From: Bacteriovorax sp. Seq25_V
GTDB taxonomy: Bacteria > Bdellovibrionota > Bacteriovoracia > Bacteriovoracales > Bacteriovoracaceae
Reading direction: 5' to 3'
Length of the DNA stretch: 64,000 nt
NCBI RefSeq assembly: GCF_000447795.1
Contig: NZ_AUNI01000021.1
Span: 62,001 to 126,000, forward strand
In this document: piece by piece, positions 39,377 through 47,584 of the stretch
Layout: each line of letters begins with the position of its first letter
How positions within the stretch are numbered: position 1 is the stretch's first letter
Notes under the pieces: model-generated
Database searches by the model: none
What the model was told of the DNA's origin: nothing
What the model saw: only the letters and a program-made list of their open reading frames with translations
Position numbers and translations under genes: made by a program

Positions 39377-40306
39377 TTATTTTAATAGATATTCGTATAG
39401 GTCATTAAACTCTGCTTCATTTGAAAAGTTAAGAACAATTTGTCCTCCACCTTTTTTATCTGTTTTAATGCCAAAATGATAACCTGTACTTTGTTCAAGT
39501 TTTTGTCTGTACACATCTAACTTTTCAGAAAAATAAGATGCCTGTGCAGTGTCCTTGTTTTTTGCTGGTGATTTTTTACTCTTAATTAGTTTTTCAGTTT
39601 CACGAACAGAAAGTTTTTTTACAATTGCTTCATTCGCAATTCTTAAACAATCCTCTCTCTCCTTAACTGCAGCAAGAACTTTTGCATGCCCAAAAGAAAG
39701 TAATTCTTTTTGAAGCATATCTACAACATCTCTCGGTAGTTTTAAGATTCTAAGAAAGTTTGCAACTGTAGATCTATCTTTACCAACTTTCTTTGAAACT
39801 TCTTCTTGAGTTAGTTGATATTCTTCCATTAATTGAAAGTAAGCTAATGCTTCTTCAACACAGTTTAAATCACTTCTCTGAACGTTTTCGATGATGGCCA
39901 TAACCATCTTCTCTCTATCTGTTGCTCTTTTAATAACAACAGGAACTTCTTTTAGTCCTGCCATTTTAGAAGCTCTTAATCTTCTTTCTCCTGCAACAAG
40001 TTCAAATCCAACATCAGTTTTTACAACGATTAGTGGTTGTATAACTCCGTTCTCTTTTATTGAATTAGAAAGTTCTAATAATAGCTCTTCCTTAAATATT
40101 TTTCTTGGTTGATTTGGATTAGTTTTAATTTGATCAATACTAACCATATATGGTGATGCATCTTCTTTCTTTTCAGCCTGAACAGTTGTATTCGTCGAAG
40201 CTTGTGAATCCATTTCCATTTTACTCTTTGCTTGTAAAAAAGGATTGCTTGCTTGTGAATCAATAAGTGATGCTATTCCCTTACCTAGTGCCATTTTCTT
40301 TGCCAT
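39377..40306 (-). CDS. parB: Chromosome partitioning protein ParB
   Basis: CTP-dependent DNA clamp that loads at parS and spreads. 309 residues. N-terminal ALGKGIASLI as in many ParB, CTPase motifs GERRLRAS and ENVQRSDLN, HTH domain (TQEEVSKKVGKDRSTVANFLRI), and a C-terminal dimerisation domain. 11 nt after parA. Four parS-like sites are found close by (41266, 43006, 43723, 43740). Confidence 0.96.
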   Translation of the reverse strand: MAKKMALGKGIASLIDSQASNPFLQAKSKMEMDSQASTNTTVQAEKKEDASPYMVSIDQIKTNPNQPRKIFKEELLLELSNSIKENGVIQPLIVVKTDVGFELVAGERRLRASKMAGLKEVPVVIKRATDREKMVMAIIENVQRSDLNCVEEALAYFQLMEEYQLTQEEVSKKVGKDRSTVANFLRILKLPRDVVDMLQKELLSFGHAKVLAAVKEREDCLRIANEAIVKKLSVRETEKLIKSKKSPAKNKDTAQASYFSEKLDVYRQKLEQSTGYHFGIKTDKKGGGQIVLNFSNEAEFNDLYEYLLK

Positions 40307-40317
40307 TTACTATCCCC

Positions 40318-41166
40318 TTATTGAATTTGATTCGACATCATAGAATTATCAACTTCTGCCACTCTTGGTATCGTTGGTAATTCGTCTACAATTTTCGACT
40401 CTCTTTCCTTGAGAATAACTTCCTTCGCTAATGCCAGGTATGCTTCACTACCTTTAGACTCAATATCATAAAGAATAATTGGCTTACCAAAACTTGGACA
40501 CTCAGCTAGTTTTACATTTCTTGGGATAACAGCTTCGAATACTTTATCACCAAAGTGTTTTCTAATCTCACTACAAACTTGCTTGTGAAGACTTGCCCTA
40601 CTATCAAACATAGTTAGAAGAATTCCTTCCATCTCTAAATCTGGATTAAGATTTGCCTTAATTAGCTTAACTGTATTGATTAACTGAGCAAGCCCTTCCA
40701 TTGCAAGATATTCCGTCTGCATTGGAACTAGGAAACTATCAGCTGCATTTAAAGCATTAACTGTAAGTAGACCTAGTGACGGTGGACAATCAATTAGAAT
40801 ATAGTCGTAGTAATCTCTAATTGCTCTGAATGCATTTTTTAATTTTGCTTCTCTAGCAAATTCAGAAACTAGCTCAATCTCTGCCCCAGATAAGTTATTA
40901 TCAGATGGACAGATATGTAGATGTGGTAGTTCAGTTTCGTAGATCGCTTCTTTAATATCTACATTACCAATCATTGCATGATAGATATTACAGTGATTAT
41001 ATTGCGATGCGTCTAACCCTAAACTAATAGAACCGTTTCCTTGTGGATCGAGATCAATTACCAGAGTTTTCTTATCAGCTACTGCTAAGCAAGCTGCAAG
41101 GTTGATAGTAGTTGTAGTCTTACCTACACCACCTTTCTGGTTCATCATTGCTATGATTTTAGCCAT
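40318..41166 (-). CDS. parA: Chromosome partitioning ATPase ParA
   Basis: Deviant Walker-A ATPase that positions ParB-parS complexes on the nucleoid. 282 residues. MNQKGGVGKTTTTINLAACLA at the N-terminus, DLDPQGNGSISLG, and DYILIDCPPSLGLLTVNAL (Walker B). A 25-residue C-terminal tail beyond the core. First of the parA-parB-bactofilin run, 36 nt after rsmG. Confidence 0.97.
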   Translation of the reverse strand: MAKIIAMMNQKGGVGKTTTTINLAACLAVADKKTLVIDLDPQGNGSISLGLDASQYNHCNIYHAMIGNVDIKEAIYETELPHLHICPSDNNLSGAEIELVSEFAREAKLKNAFRAIRDYYDYILIDCPPSLGLLTVNALNAADSFLVPMQTEYLAMEGLAQLINTVKLIKANLNPDLEMEGILLTMFDSRASLHKQVCSEIRKHFGDKVFEAVIPRNVKLAECPSFGKPIILYDIESKGSEAYLALAKEVILKERESKIVDELPTIPRVAEVDNSMMSNQIQ

Positions 41167-41202
41167 TTATGTCTCCCTAGAGTTTTCGTGTGTACTATAT
41201 TT

Positions 41203-41862
41203 TTAGAGTAATTTTGATAGACTGACAATATTTTTATTTTTATTTCTTGTGAAATCTCTGATCATTGTTCCACGTAGAACAGTCTTATTTTTTAGAACAA
41301 TAACCATACGACCTTCAGTGCCAGGAATATCGATTAGCTTCTCTTCAACAATCTCCCACTGATTCCCAAGCCAATCAAGGTCTTCAAGTTCGTAGAAATT
41401 TGGCCCCTTGTAGAAAAGAACATGAACTGTTTTATCTGTAATGATTCCCGGTAAGAGATTTTCCACTGTCGAAACGGCCTTGAAAGACACCAGGCAATCT
41501 TGATCTAAATATACATTCTCATATCTCTGGTGATAGGTTTTAACATTATTAATCCCCATCTTTTGTGCAATCTCTCCTACTACTTTTGCCTTCTTTCCTC
41601 TTGCCTCAAATCCGAGATATTTTTTATCTGGATTGTGATATGCCATTGGTAGCAATGGAAAACCACCACCAAAACCGACATCGATATGAATCTTAGTATT
41701 CTTATATATTTTTTCTAAGATTTTAGATTCTTCAAAAGGTATAATCGAATCCCTATATTGTTTATTATAGAAGTCTTCGTAAGAATTAATTCTAGTAAGA
41801 TTAATTCCAGCATACTCGCCATTAACAAGGTCGAGATACTTTGTGCAAAATTCATTTTCCAT
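41203..41862 (-). CDS. rsmG: 16S rRNA (guanine-N7) methyltransferase RsmG
   Basis: SAM-dependent methylation of G527 of 16S rRNA. 219 residues from ATG 41862, which overlaps the last base of the mnmG stop (TAATG); the longer in-frame extension to 41970 runs through the mnmG 3' end and is rejected. SAM motif I reads DVGFGGGFPLLPMAY, close to the usual DxGSGxGxPG. The gene contains a parS-like site at 41266-41281. Confidence 0.92.
   Translation of the reverse strand: MENEFCTKYLDLVNGEYAGINLTRINSYEDFYNKQYRDSIIPFEESKILEKIYKNTKIHIDVGFGGGFPLLPMAYHNPDKKYLGFEARGKKAKVVGEIAQKMGINNVKTYHQRYENVYLDQDCLVSFKAVSTVENLLPGIITDKTVHVLFYKGPNFYELEDLDWLGNQWEIVEEKLIDIPGTEGRMVIVLKNKTVLRGTMIRDFTRNKNKNIVSLSKLL
41266..41281. 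promoter_or_regulatory. parS-like ParB-binding site in rsmG
   Basis: TGTTCCACGTAGAACA, one mismatch from the perfect palindrome TGTTCCACGTGGAACA and close to the general bacterial parS consensus TGTTTCACGTGAAACA. Confidence 0.8.
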
Positions 41863-43709
41863 TATATTAAGTTTCCTGCCACGTAGGCCAATGTTGCTGG
41901 TCTTATTCCTACTATTCTTTGAAGCTGACCAAATGTCTCCGGTCTTATTTCTTTTACTCTCTGTTTGCATTCATACGAGACATTTGTAGAATTGGCGATC
42001 TTCTCCCAATCCACTCTCTTCTTTTCAAGCTTATTCAGTTTACTATTCTCAAGATCAGATCTTTGTATATAACCTTCATACTTTATTGATATAGCCACAC
42101 AATTAATAATTCTCGAATCGATTAATAGTCCATTTGCAGTAAATTCTTTATTAAGTACTTCGACAGGATCTAAATGAGCTCTTTTTGCTAATTCAGCAAG
42201 ATTGATATTGGTATTTAGTGGTCCATAATTATTTTCTTTGAAATATTCTATGTTTTTTGGATTAGCTTTATATGTAAAGGTCTTTGCTAATTCAAAAAGT
42301 ACTTCATACATATCAATAAATTGATCGAGATATGTATCGAGTGCCGTATTTAAACCTAATTGCTTACGAAACTGATACATTCTTAGATAAACATTATCTT
42401 CACGTACAAATAATCTATTCTCAGAACGTGCAGTAAAGAGACGATACGGCTCATCCCTTTTGTTTGACACAAGATCTTCTACCATAACTCCAATATATGA
42501 TACTTCTCTATCTAAAACTAATGGCATTTTACCTAAAACAGATAAGCCAGCATTTACACCAGCAATTAATCCCTGTCCTGCCGCTTCTTCATAGCCAGAA
42601 GTTCCATTAACTTGTCCTGCAAAGTACAATCCTGGAACTTCTTGCGATTGAAGGGTAATATCTAATTTAGTTGTATCAACTACATCATATTCGACTGCGT
42701 AGCCATAAATAGCAATTTCACAGTTCTCTAGCCCCTCAATTGTACGTAAAAATTCTAACTGAACTTCTTTTGGTAGCGAAGTTGATACACCATTTGGATA
42801 AAAAGTATCTAACTCTAAACTTTCTGGTTCAACAAATACATGGTGAACATCTTTGTCGAGATATCTATAAGCTTTATCTTCTATACTAGGACAGTATCTA
42901 GGACCAACACCTTGAATTTGACCGTTAAATATTGGAGATCTCTCTTTATTTGCTCGAATTATTGATAGTGTCTTTTCATTAGTCTTTGTTAAATGACATG
43001 AGACTTGTTCCACGTGGCGTTTGAAGATATCATGATCAAAATGGAAGTTTGGTGTTCTTGAATCACTCTCTTGCTCCTCCATTTTAGAAAAGTCTATAGT
43101 TTGTCTTTTAATTCTAGCAGGAGTTCCTGTTTTGAATCTTTTTGAGAGGGCTGTTACTCCTGCAAAAACATCTGACAAAGCACCACTTTTCAAACAACCT
43201 ACTCTTCCACCTTCGGATTGTTCTTCACCAGTGTGCATTCTTCCATTTAGAAAAGTACCTGTCGTAACAACAACCTTCTTAGACTCGAACACACTTCCTG
43301 CAGATGTCGTTATCTTAAATAACTCATCTACTTTCGCGACAGTGCTAACTGGTTCACGCACTACAGTTATATTTGATTTATCCGCGACTAATTGCTCAGC
43401 CTCTCTTGAGTAAATTTCCTTATCAATTTGAACACGAGTCGACTGCACGGCATAGCCTTTAGACTCATTAAGTATTCTGTATTGAATTGCACTTCGGTCT
43501 GCAAGTTTACCCATAACTCCACCAAGGGCATCAATCTCGCGAACTACTTGTCCTTTACCTACCCCACCTACTGCAGGGTTACATGGTGCTGAAGCAATAC
43601 CAATCCCGGGCATTGTTAAAATTAATACATCAAGGCCAAGCTCAGCAGAAGCAAAAGCTGCCTCAAGACCTGCATGACCACCACCAATAATGGTTACATC
43701 ATATTTCAT
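41862..43709 (-). CDS. mnmG: tRNA uridine modification enzyme MnmG (GidA)
   Basis: With MnmE it forms the 5-carboxymethylaminomethyl group on wobble uridine. 615 residues from ATG 43709 (MKYDVTIIGGGHAGLEAA); an in-frame extension upstream translates the parS DNA and is rejected. FAD motif GGGHAGLEAAFA at 9-20, CNPAVGGVGKGQVVREIDALGG, and TGTFLNGRMHTGEEQ. GGGAAAGAT lies immediately 5' of the ATG. Contains a parS-like site at 43006-43021. Confidence 0.96.
   Translation of the reverse strand: MKYDVTIIGGGHAGLEAAFASAELGLDVLILTMPGIGIASAPCNPAVGGVGKGQVVREIDALGGVMGKLADRSAIQYRILNESKGYAVQSTRVQIDKEIYSREAEQLVADKSNITVVREPVSTVAKVDELFKITTSAGSVFESKKVVVTTGTFLNGRMHTGEEQSEGGRVGCLKSGALSDVFAGVTALSKRFKTGTPARIKRQTIDFSKMEEQESDSRTPNFHFDHDIFKRHVEQVSCHLTKTNEKTLSIIRANKERSPIFNGQIQGVGPRYCPSIEDKAYRYLDKDVHHVFVEPESLELDTFYPNGVSTSLPKEVQLEFLRTIEGLENCEIAIYGYAVEYDVVDTTKLDITLQSQEVPGLYFAGQVNGTSGYEEAAGQGLIAGVNAGLSVLGKMPLVLDREVSYIGVMVEDLVSNKRDEPYRLFTARSENRLFVREDNVYLRMYQFRKQLGLNTALDTYLDQFIDMYEVLFELAKTFTYKANPKNIEYFKENNYGPLNTNINLAELAKRAHLDPVEVLNKEFTANGLLIDSRIINCVAISIKYEGYIQRSDLENSKLNKLEKKRVDWEKIANSTNVSYECKQRVKEIRPETFGQLQRIVGIRPATLAYVAGNLI
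43006..43021. promoter_or_regulatory. Partial parS-like site in mnmG
   Basis: TGTTCCACGTGGCGTT: the first 12 of 16 bases match TGTTCCACGTGGAACA; the right arm is degenerate, probably constrained by coding. Confidence 0.55.
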
Positions 43710-43722
43710 ATCTTTCCCAAAA

Positions 43723-43755
43723 AGTTCCACATGGAACAATGTTCTACGTGGAACA
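43723..43755. promoter_or_regulatory. Tandem parS-like sites upstream of mnmG
   Basis: AGTTCCACATGGAACA (43723-43738) and TGTTCTACGTGGAACA (43740-43755), separated by 1 nt, in the mnmE-mnmG intergenic region. Each differs by one or two bases from the local consensus. parS clusters near parAB and oriC are the rule. Confidence 0.85.
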
Positions 43756-43809
43756 CAAATAATAGAAATGGCCAAAATAGTCCACTAAAATATTGAAATT
43801 GCTAAAAAA

Positions 43810-45291
43810 TTACTTACCAATACAGAAATTGCTGAAAATATTCGAAAGGATATCATCTGGAGAGATAATGCCAATTAACTCACTGATTTTATTACCTAAT
43901 ATTCTACTTTCAGCAGAAATAATGGCAATATCTCCTAAGTTATTGATATTACTTGTAAAAACATCATAACTATCTGATATTTCGTTTATTACTTGACGGT
44001 GACGATCAACTACTATTGGGTCCTGCGACTTTAATAAAGAAAATTTGGCACGAATCTCATCACTAATCTTTGGTCCTATAGAACCAGTAGAACCATTTTC
44101 ACTAGCTGGTCCTATAGAACCAGAAATGATTTTTTTAATTAGTGGTTCTATAGAACCACTTTCTAAAAGTGCCCCCATAGGACCAAAATCATATAAGAAA
44201 TCTTCTTTTACACTCAGAAAAAAAACATTTCTTGATTGTGGAAGAACTCTCAAGCTATCAGTATTTATCGGCTTCTCGAGCTTATCACAATGATTAAAAA
44301 TAATAGCATCGAAAATAGTTTCTTCAGAAAAAGAGAAATTGAATTCCGAAATTTTAGTAATATCAAGAAGCAGAATTTTGTAAAAAGCATTATCTAAAAT
44401 TGAGACGGCCCTACGAATCCCCTCCTCCTCAATTGTGTCAGAAGTAATTCTAAGACCAGCAGTATCAATTAATTTATAAGTATTATTTTCGATTTCAATA
44501 TACTCAGTAATAAAATCGCGAGTGGTTCCTGCGATATCAGAAACAATAGCTCTATTATCATCAAGTAAAAGATTAAATAGAGAACTCTTTCCAGAATTCG
44601 GCTCTCCAACAAGAATGATATCAGGAGACATAAATGCTTTTTTTGAAACATTGGCAGATTTTTTGAGATGTGCAATTTCTTTACCCAATTTTTTAGTTGA
44701 GTCTTGTAGTAGGGCAATACTCTGCTCCTCCCCTACATCCTCAGCGAAATCGATATTAATCTCAATAGCCGACTTCAATTTTAAAAAAGATTGGTAAAGA
44801 TTTTGATAGCGACGATATAGATCCCCATTTAAAAGCTGAAATCCTTGTTCTAGCATAAGGCCAGATGAGGCATTTAAAAGTGTATCAAGACCTTCAACCT
44901 GAGCAAGGGTCAGCTTCTTATTTAGCAAGGCCCTATACGTAAATTCTCCATTTTTAGCCATTCGAAATAAACCGGAGCTAACAAAGCATGAAATAATACG
45001 TTTAATATTTAAAACATTACCGTGTGCTGAGATTTCAAGAATATTCTCGCCGTTATAAGAGTTGGGCCCCTTAAAATAAGTAACGACAACTTCATCAAGT
45101 ACGGTATTTTCATAATACAATTTACAGAATTTTGCGGTGTTCGGTTGTAGTTTTGAAATATCGAAATTGAAGAAATCTTTGAGATATGTGAGTTCTGGGA
45201 ATCCAGATAATCGAATCAAACCTATCGCTGTGTTTTCGGAAACTCCAGAGGAACAAGCAACAATAGGTTTATCATCGAAATTAAAGATCAT
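43810..45291 (-). CDS. mnmE: tRNA modification GTPase MnmE, with repeat insertion
   Basis: 493 residues against about 454 in E. coli. N-terminal tetrahydrofolate-binding domain, helical domain, inserted G domain: G1 GEPNSGKSS (229-237), G2 GTTRD, G3 DTAGL, NHCDK in place of NKxD. C-terminal FCIGK with the catalytic Cys. Between the end of the G domain and the C-terminal helices (about 370-407) lies an extra stretch with GPMGA, GSIEP, GSIGP and GSIGP, encoded by in-frame palindrome copies at 44071-44185. Promoter shared with upstream genes is likely; yidC ends 1 nt before its ATG. Confidence 0.95.
   Translation of the reverse strand: MIFNFDDKPIVACSSGVSENTAIGLIRLSGFPELTYLKDFFNFDISKLQPNTAKFCKLYYENTVLDEVVVTYFKGPNSYNGENILEISAHGNVLNIKRIISCFVSSGLFRMAKNGEFTYRALLNKKLTLAQVEGLDTLLNASSGLMLEQGFQLLNGDLYRRYQNLYQSFLKLKSAIEINIDFAEDVGEEQSIALLQDSTKKLGKEIAHLKKSANVSKKAFMSPDIILVGEPNSGKSSLFNLLLDDNRAIVSDIAGTTRDFITEYIEIENNTYKLIDTAGLRITSDTIEEEGIRRAVSILDNAFYKILLLDITKISEFNFSFSEETIFDAIIFNHCDKLEKPINTDSLRVLPQSRNVFFLSVKEDFLYDFGPMGALLESGSIEPLIKKIISGSIGPASENGSTGSIGPKISDEIRAKFSLLKSQDPIVVDRHRQVINEISDSYDVFTSNINNLGDIAIISAESRILGNKISELIGIISPDDILSNIFSNFCIGK
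44071..44185. repeat. Four in-frame copies of the 16-bp palindrome inside mnmE
   Basis: TGGTCCTATAGAACCA at 44071-44086 and 44107-44122, the perfect TGGTTCTATAGAACCA at 44143-44158, and a degenerate TGCCCCCATAGGACCA at 44170-44185. Offsets are 36, 36 and 27 bp, all multiples of nine, so every copy is read in the same frame. Confidence 0.9.
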
Positions 45292-45292
45292 A

Positions 45293-46771
45293 TTAGTCTA
45301 TAGTTTTATAAACAAGTAACTGCTGTCCAATACCTAGTAGGTTTGAAACACAGAAGTATAAGTTAAGACCAGCTGGTAGATCTTTCATAATGAAACAAAA
45401 TACAAGTGGCATGATATACATAATCTTTTGTTGATTAGGATCAGCAGTTGTTGATGGGTTTAGCTTAGTTTGCATAAGCATTGTAATCCCCATTAAAACT
45501 GGAAGCACATAATATGGATCCTTCATACTAAGGTCAGTAATCCATAAGATAAATGGAGCATTAACAAGATCTACAGAGTTATTAATCGCTTGGTAAAAAG
45601 CAATAAAGATTGGAACCTGAAGAAGCATTGGAAGACAACCACCAAGAGGGTTAGCACCGGCTCTTTTGAAAAGCTCCATTGTTTCTTTTTGCATTCTCTG
45701 TGGATCATCCTTAAACTTTTCTTTAAGCTTAGCAATTTCTGGTTGAACAGTTTGCATTTTCTTCATTGATTTAAAAGATTTAAACTGAAGAGGGAAAGTT
45801 AAAAAACGAATAATAAAAGTAAGGATGATAATCGCTAAACCAAAGTTACCAACATAGTTATAGATATATTGCATACCTTTCAAAATCGGCACAGCAAGGA
45901 CAGAGAACAGTCCAAAGTCAATAGATAGATCTAACTGATCTTTAAATGAAGAAAGATAGTCATAATTTTTTAAAGAGTAAATGAAGTAACCTTCTAATGT
46001 ATTAGTAGGTTCAATCGTTCTTAAAACAAAATAACCACTCTCTTTTACTGCAAATTTAGAAACTAACTTCTCAGAAAATACCTGTGCAAATAAATGATGA
46101 TTGAAATCTAACCCAACCCATTTAGTTTTCCCTTCTCCATCATCATCAGATCCTACGTTTATACGTTGAGTATCAGTAGTGTTAATTAGAAATTGTCTTC
46201 CAACTCCACTAGCTTGACTTTTTTCAGAAGACTGCATTGAAAAGGCATAATTAGAAGCTGTATTACCTTCAATTTTATAAAATAAACGACCATCATCTTT
46301 TAAATCAAAAGTAACTTTAAGCCCTAAATGTTCATCGTAACCTGCAATAGTTGAAGACATCGCAATCTCTTCAAACTTTAAACTAATATTTTCAAGTTGG
46401 TTTTTAGAATTGACCACTAAAAGCCTGAAAAAGTTTTCTTCGTCAGATAATTCGTTCAGTGCAATCCCAGTCTGGTTCCCTTTTGCTGAAGCGAAAGAGA
46501 AATCTGAATTAACGGTGAATGCATAATCACCATTGATAAGATTTACACTTGTAACTTCAGTCAGCTGAGTTGGAACTTCTTGTGCTTTACTTTCGTTGTT
46601 AATAACAGAAGTTGTTTTTTGTTCAGATACTGGACGTGAAATATTGTTATCACTAATAACTTTTTCTTCTATCGCCTTGTCCGTCTTTGGCATAAAAAAA
46701 GCATTCCAAGCAAACAGGATTAAACCTGAAATAGTAAATGCTAGAACCGTTCTTTTTTGGTCATTATTCAT
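45293..46771 (-). CDS. yidC: Membrane protein insertase YidC
   Basis: 492 residues. N-terminal TM (about 9-25), a large periplasmic beta domain (about 60-290), then the conserved Oxa1 core of five TM helices with the groove Arg in LTFIIRFLTFPLQ and ANPLGGCLPMLLQVPIFIAFYQ. Inserts inner-membrane proteins with or without Sec. Lies between rnpA and mnmE, the classic order. No yidD or jag gene is present between them. Confidence 0.96.
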   Translation of the reverse strand: MNNDQKRTVLAFTISGLILFAWNAFFMPKTDKAIEEKVISDNNISRPVSEQKTTSVINNESKAQEVPTQLTEVTSVNLINGDYAFTVNSDFSFASAKGNQTGIALNELSDEENFFRLLVVNSKNQLENISLKFEEIAMSSTIAGYDEHLGLKVTFDLKDDGRLFYKIEGNTASNYAFSMQSSEKSQASGVGRQFLINTTDTQRINVGSDDDGEGKTKWVGLDFNHHLFAQVFSEKLVSKFAVKESGYFVLRTIEPTNTLEGYFIYSLKNYDYLSSFKDQLDLSIDFGLFSVLAVPILKGMQYIYNYVGNFGLAIIILTFIIRFLTFPLQFKSFKSMKKMQTVQPEIAKLKEKFKDDPQRMQKETMELFKRAGANPLGGCLPMLLQVPIFIAFYQAINNSVDLVNAPFILWITDLSMKDPYYVLPVLMGITMLMQTKLNPSTTADPNQQKIMYIMPLVFCFIMKDLPAGLNLYFCVSNLLGIGQQLLVYKTID

Positions 46772-46834
46772 TAATTACTCCATATAGAAAAATATCTCTA
46801 ATCAATACCATGCTGTATTTGAGTTGTTAATCTT

Positions 46835-47197
46835 TTAAAGTCTTATTTTAGAAAATGAAAACTCGAGAGATGACTGCAGATCTTTCAACGGATCCTCAGA
46901 CTGTTTAAATAAACGTGGTGAAACAAGAATGAGATAATCAATCCCAGTTTCTTTATATTCGGAACAACGATAAAACTCACGTATCAGACGCTTGCATTTA
47001 TTACGATCATGAGCCTTACCAACTTTTTTAGTTACAGTAATGCCTATCCTACTATTCACAGAATTTAATTTTGATTTTTTGAAATAGACCCTTAACCATT
47101 TAGTGTTAAAGTATTTCGCATTTTTTTTGAGGTGACCAAAGTCGGAGGCTGACAATAAGCGATGAAATTTTTCAAAGCCATTGTCAGCTTTATTCAT
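46835..47197 (-). CDS. rnpA: Ribonuclease P protein component
   Basis: 120 residues. RNR motif region KVGKAHDRNKCKRLIREFYR, preceded by SRIGITVTKKVG, both diagnostic. Basic. 3 nt after the rpmH stop, as in nearly all bacteria. yidC follows after a 63-nt gap. Confidence 0.95.
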   Translation of the reverse strand: MNKADNGFEKFHRLLSASDFGHLKKNAKYFNTKWLRVYFKKSKLNSVNSRIGITVTKKVGKAHDRNKCKRLIREFYRCSEYKETGIDYLILVSPRLFKQSEDPLKDLQSSLEFSFSKIRL

Positions 47198-47200
47198 GAC

Positions 47201-47356
47201 TTATTTTTTACCTGTAGAAACAGTTAGTGACTTACGTCCTTTAGCTCTTCTAGCATTAACAACTTTACGTCCGTTAGCTGTAGACATTCTCTTAAGGAAT
47301 CCGTGTACTCTAAGTCTCTTTTTCTTTTTTGGTTGCCAAGTTCTCTTCTTCGCCAT
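47201..47356 (-). CDS. rpmH: 50S ribosomal protein L34
   Basis: Read directly: a 51-residue basic protein beginning [20 protein letters not shown] and containing [19 protein letters not shown], the L34 signature (normal length 44-52). ATG at 47356. Likely promoter at 47412-47440. Shares the intergenic region with dnaA, which runs the other way. Confidence 0.96.
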   Translation of the reverse strand: MAKKRTWQPKKKKRLRVHGFLKRMSTANGRKVVNARRAKGRKSLTVSTGKK

Positions 47357-47584
47357 TTTCAACCTACCTATTTAAATTACAGTTTGAATAAAATGTTTTA
47401 TTAGAAGCATACTTTTATACTCTCTGGCCCATTAGGTCAATCAGGAAAATATATATTTCATATAAACGACTAATTTTTTTGGCCATGCACAAGAAACATA
47501 TTTTTTTGTATGGCCACCTTTTTTGGGCCATGTTACATAAATGCTCCACACACACGAAGAACACACAATTTGGAGAACATAAAG
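47357..47584. promoter_or_regulatory. rpmH-dnaA intergenic region with four GGCC sites
   Basis: 228 bp. It must hold the dnaA promoter, but no convincing -35/-10 pair was fixed on the plus strand. GGCC occurs at 47426, 47481, 47512 and 47526, within about 104 bp of very AT-rich sequence. No good DnaA box was seen. Confidence 0.6.
47412..47440 (-). promoter_or_regulatory. Candidate rpmH promoter
   Basis: On the minus strand TTGACC (47440-47435) and TAAAAG (47417-47412) are 17 nt apart (or TATAAA at 15 nt), about 55 nt upstream of rpmH. A GGCC site falls in the spacer. Confidence 0.4.

Noticed and set aside
43710-43775. N-terminal extension of mnmG
   Set aside because: It translates the tandem parS-like sites; MnmG normally begins near MKYDVTIIGGG.
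47357-47584. Second half of a bipartite origin upstream of dnaA
   Set aside because: No convincing DnaA boxes here; only GGCC sites.
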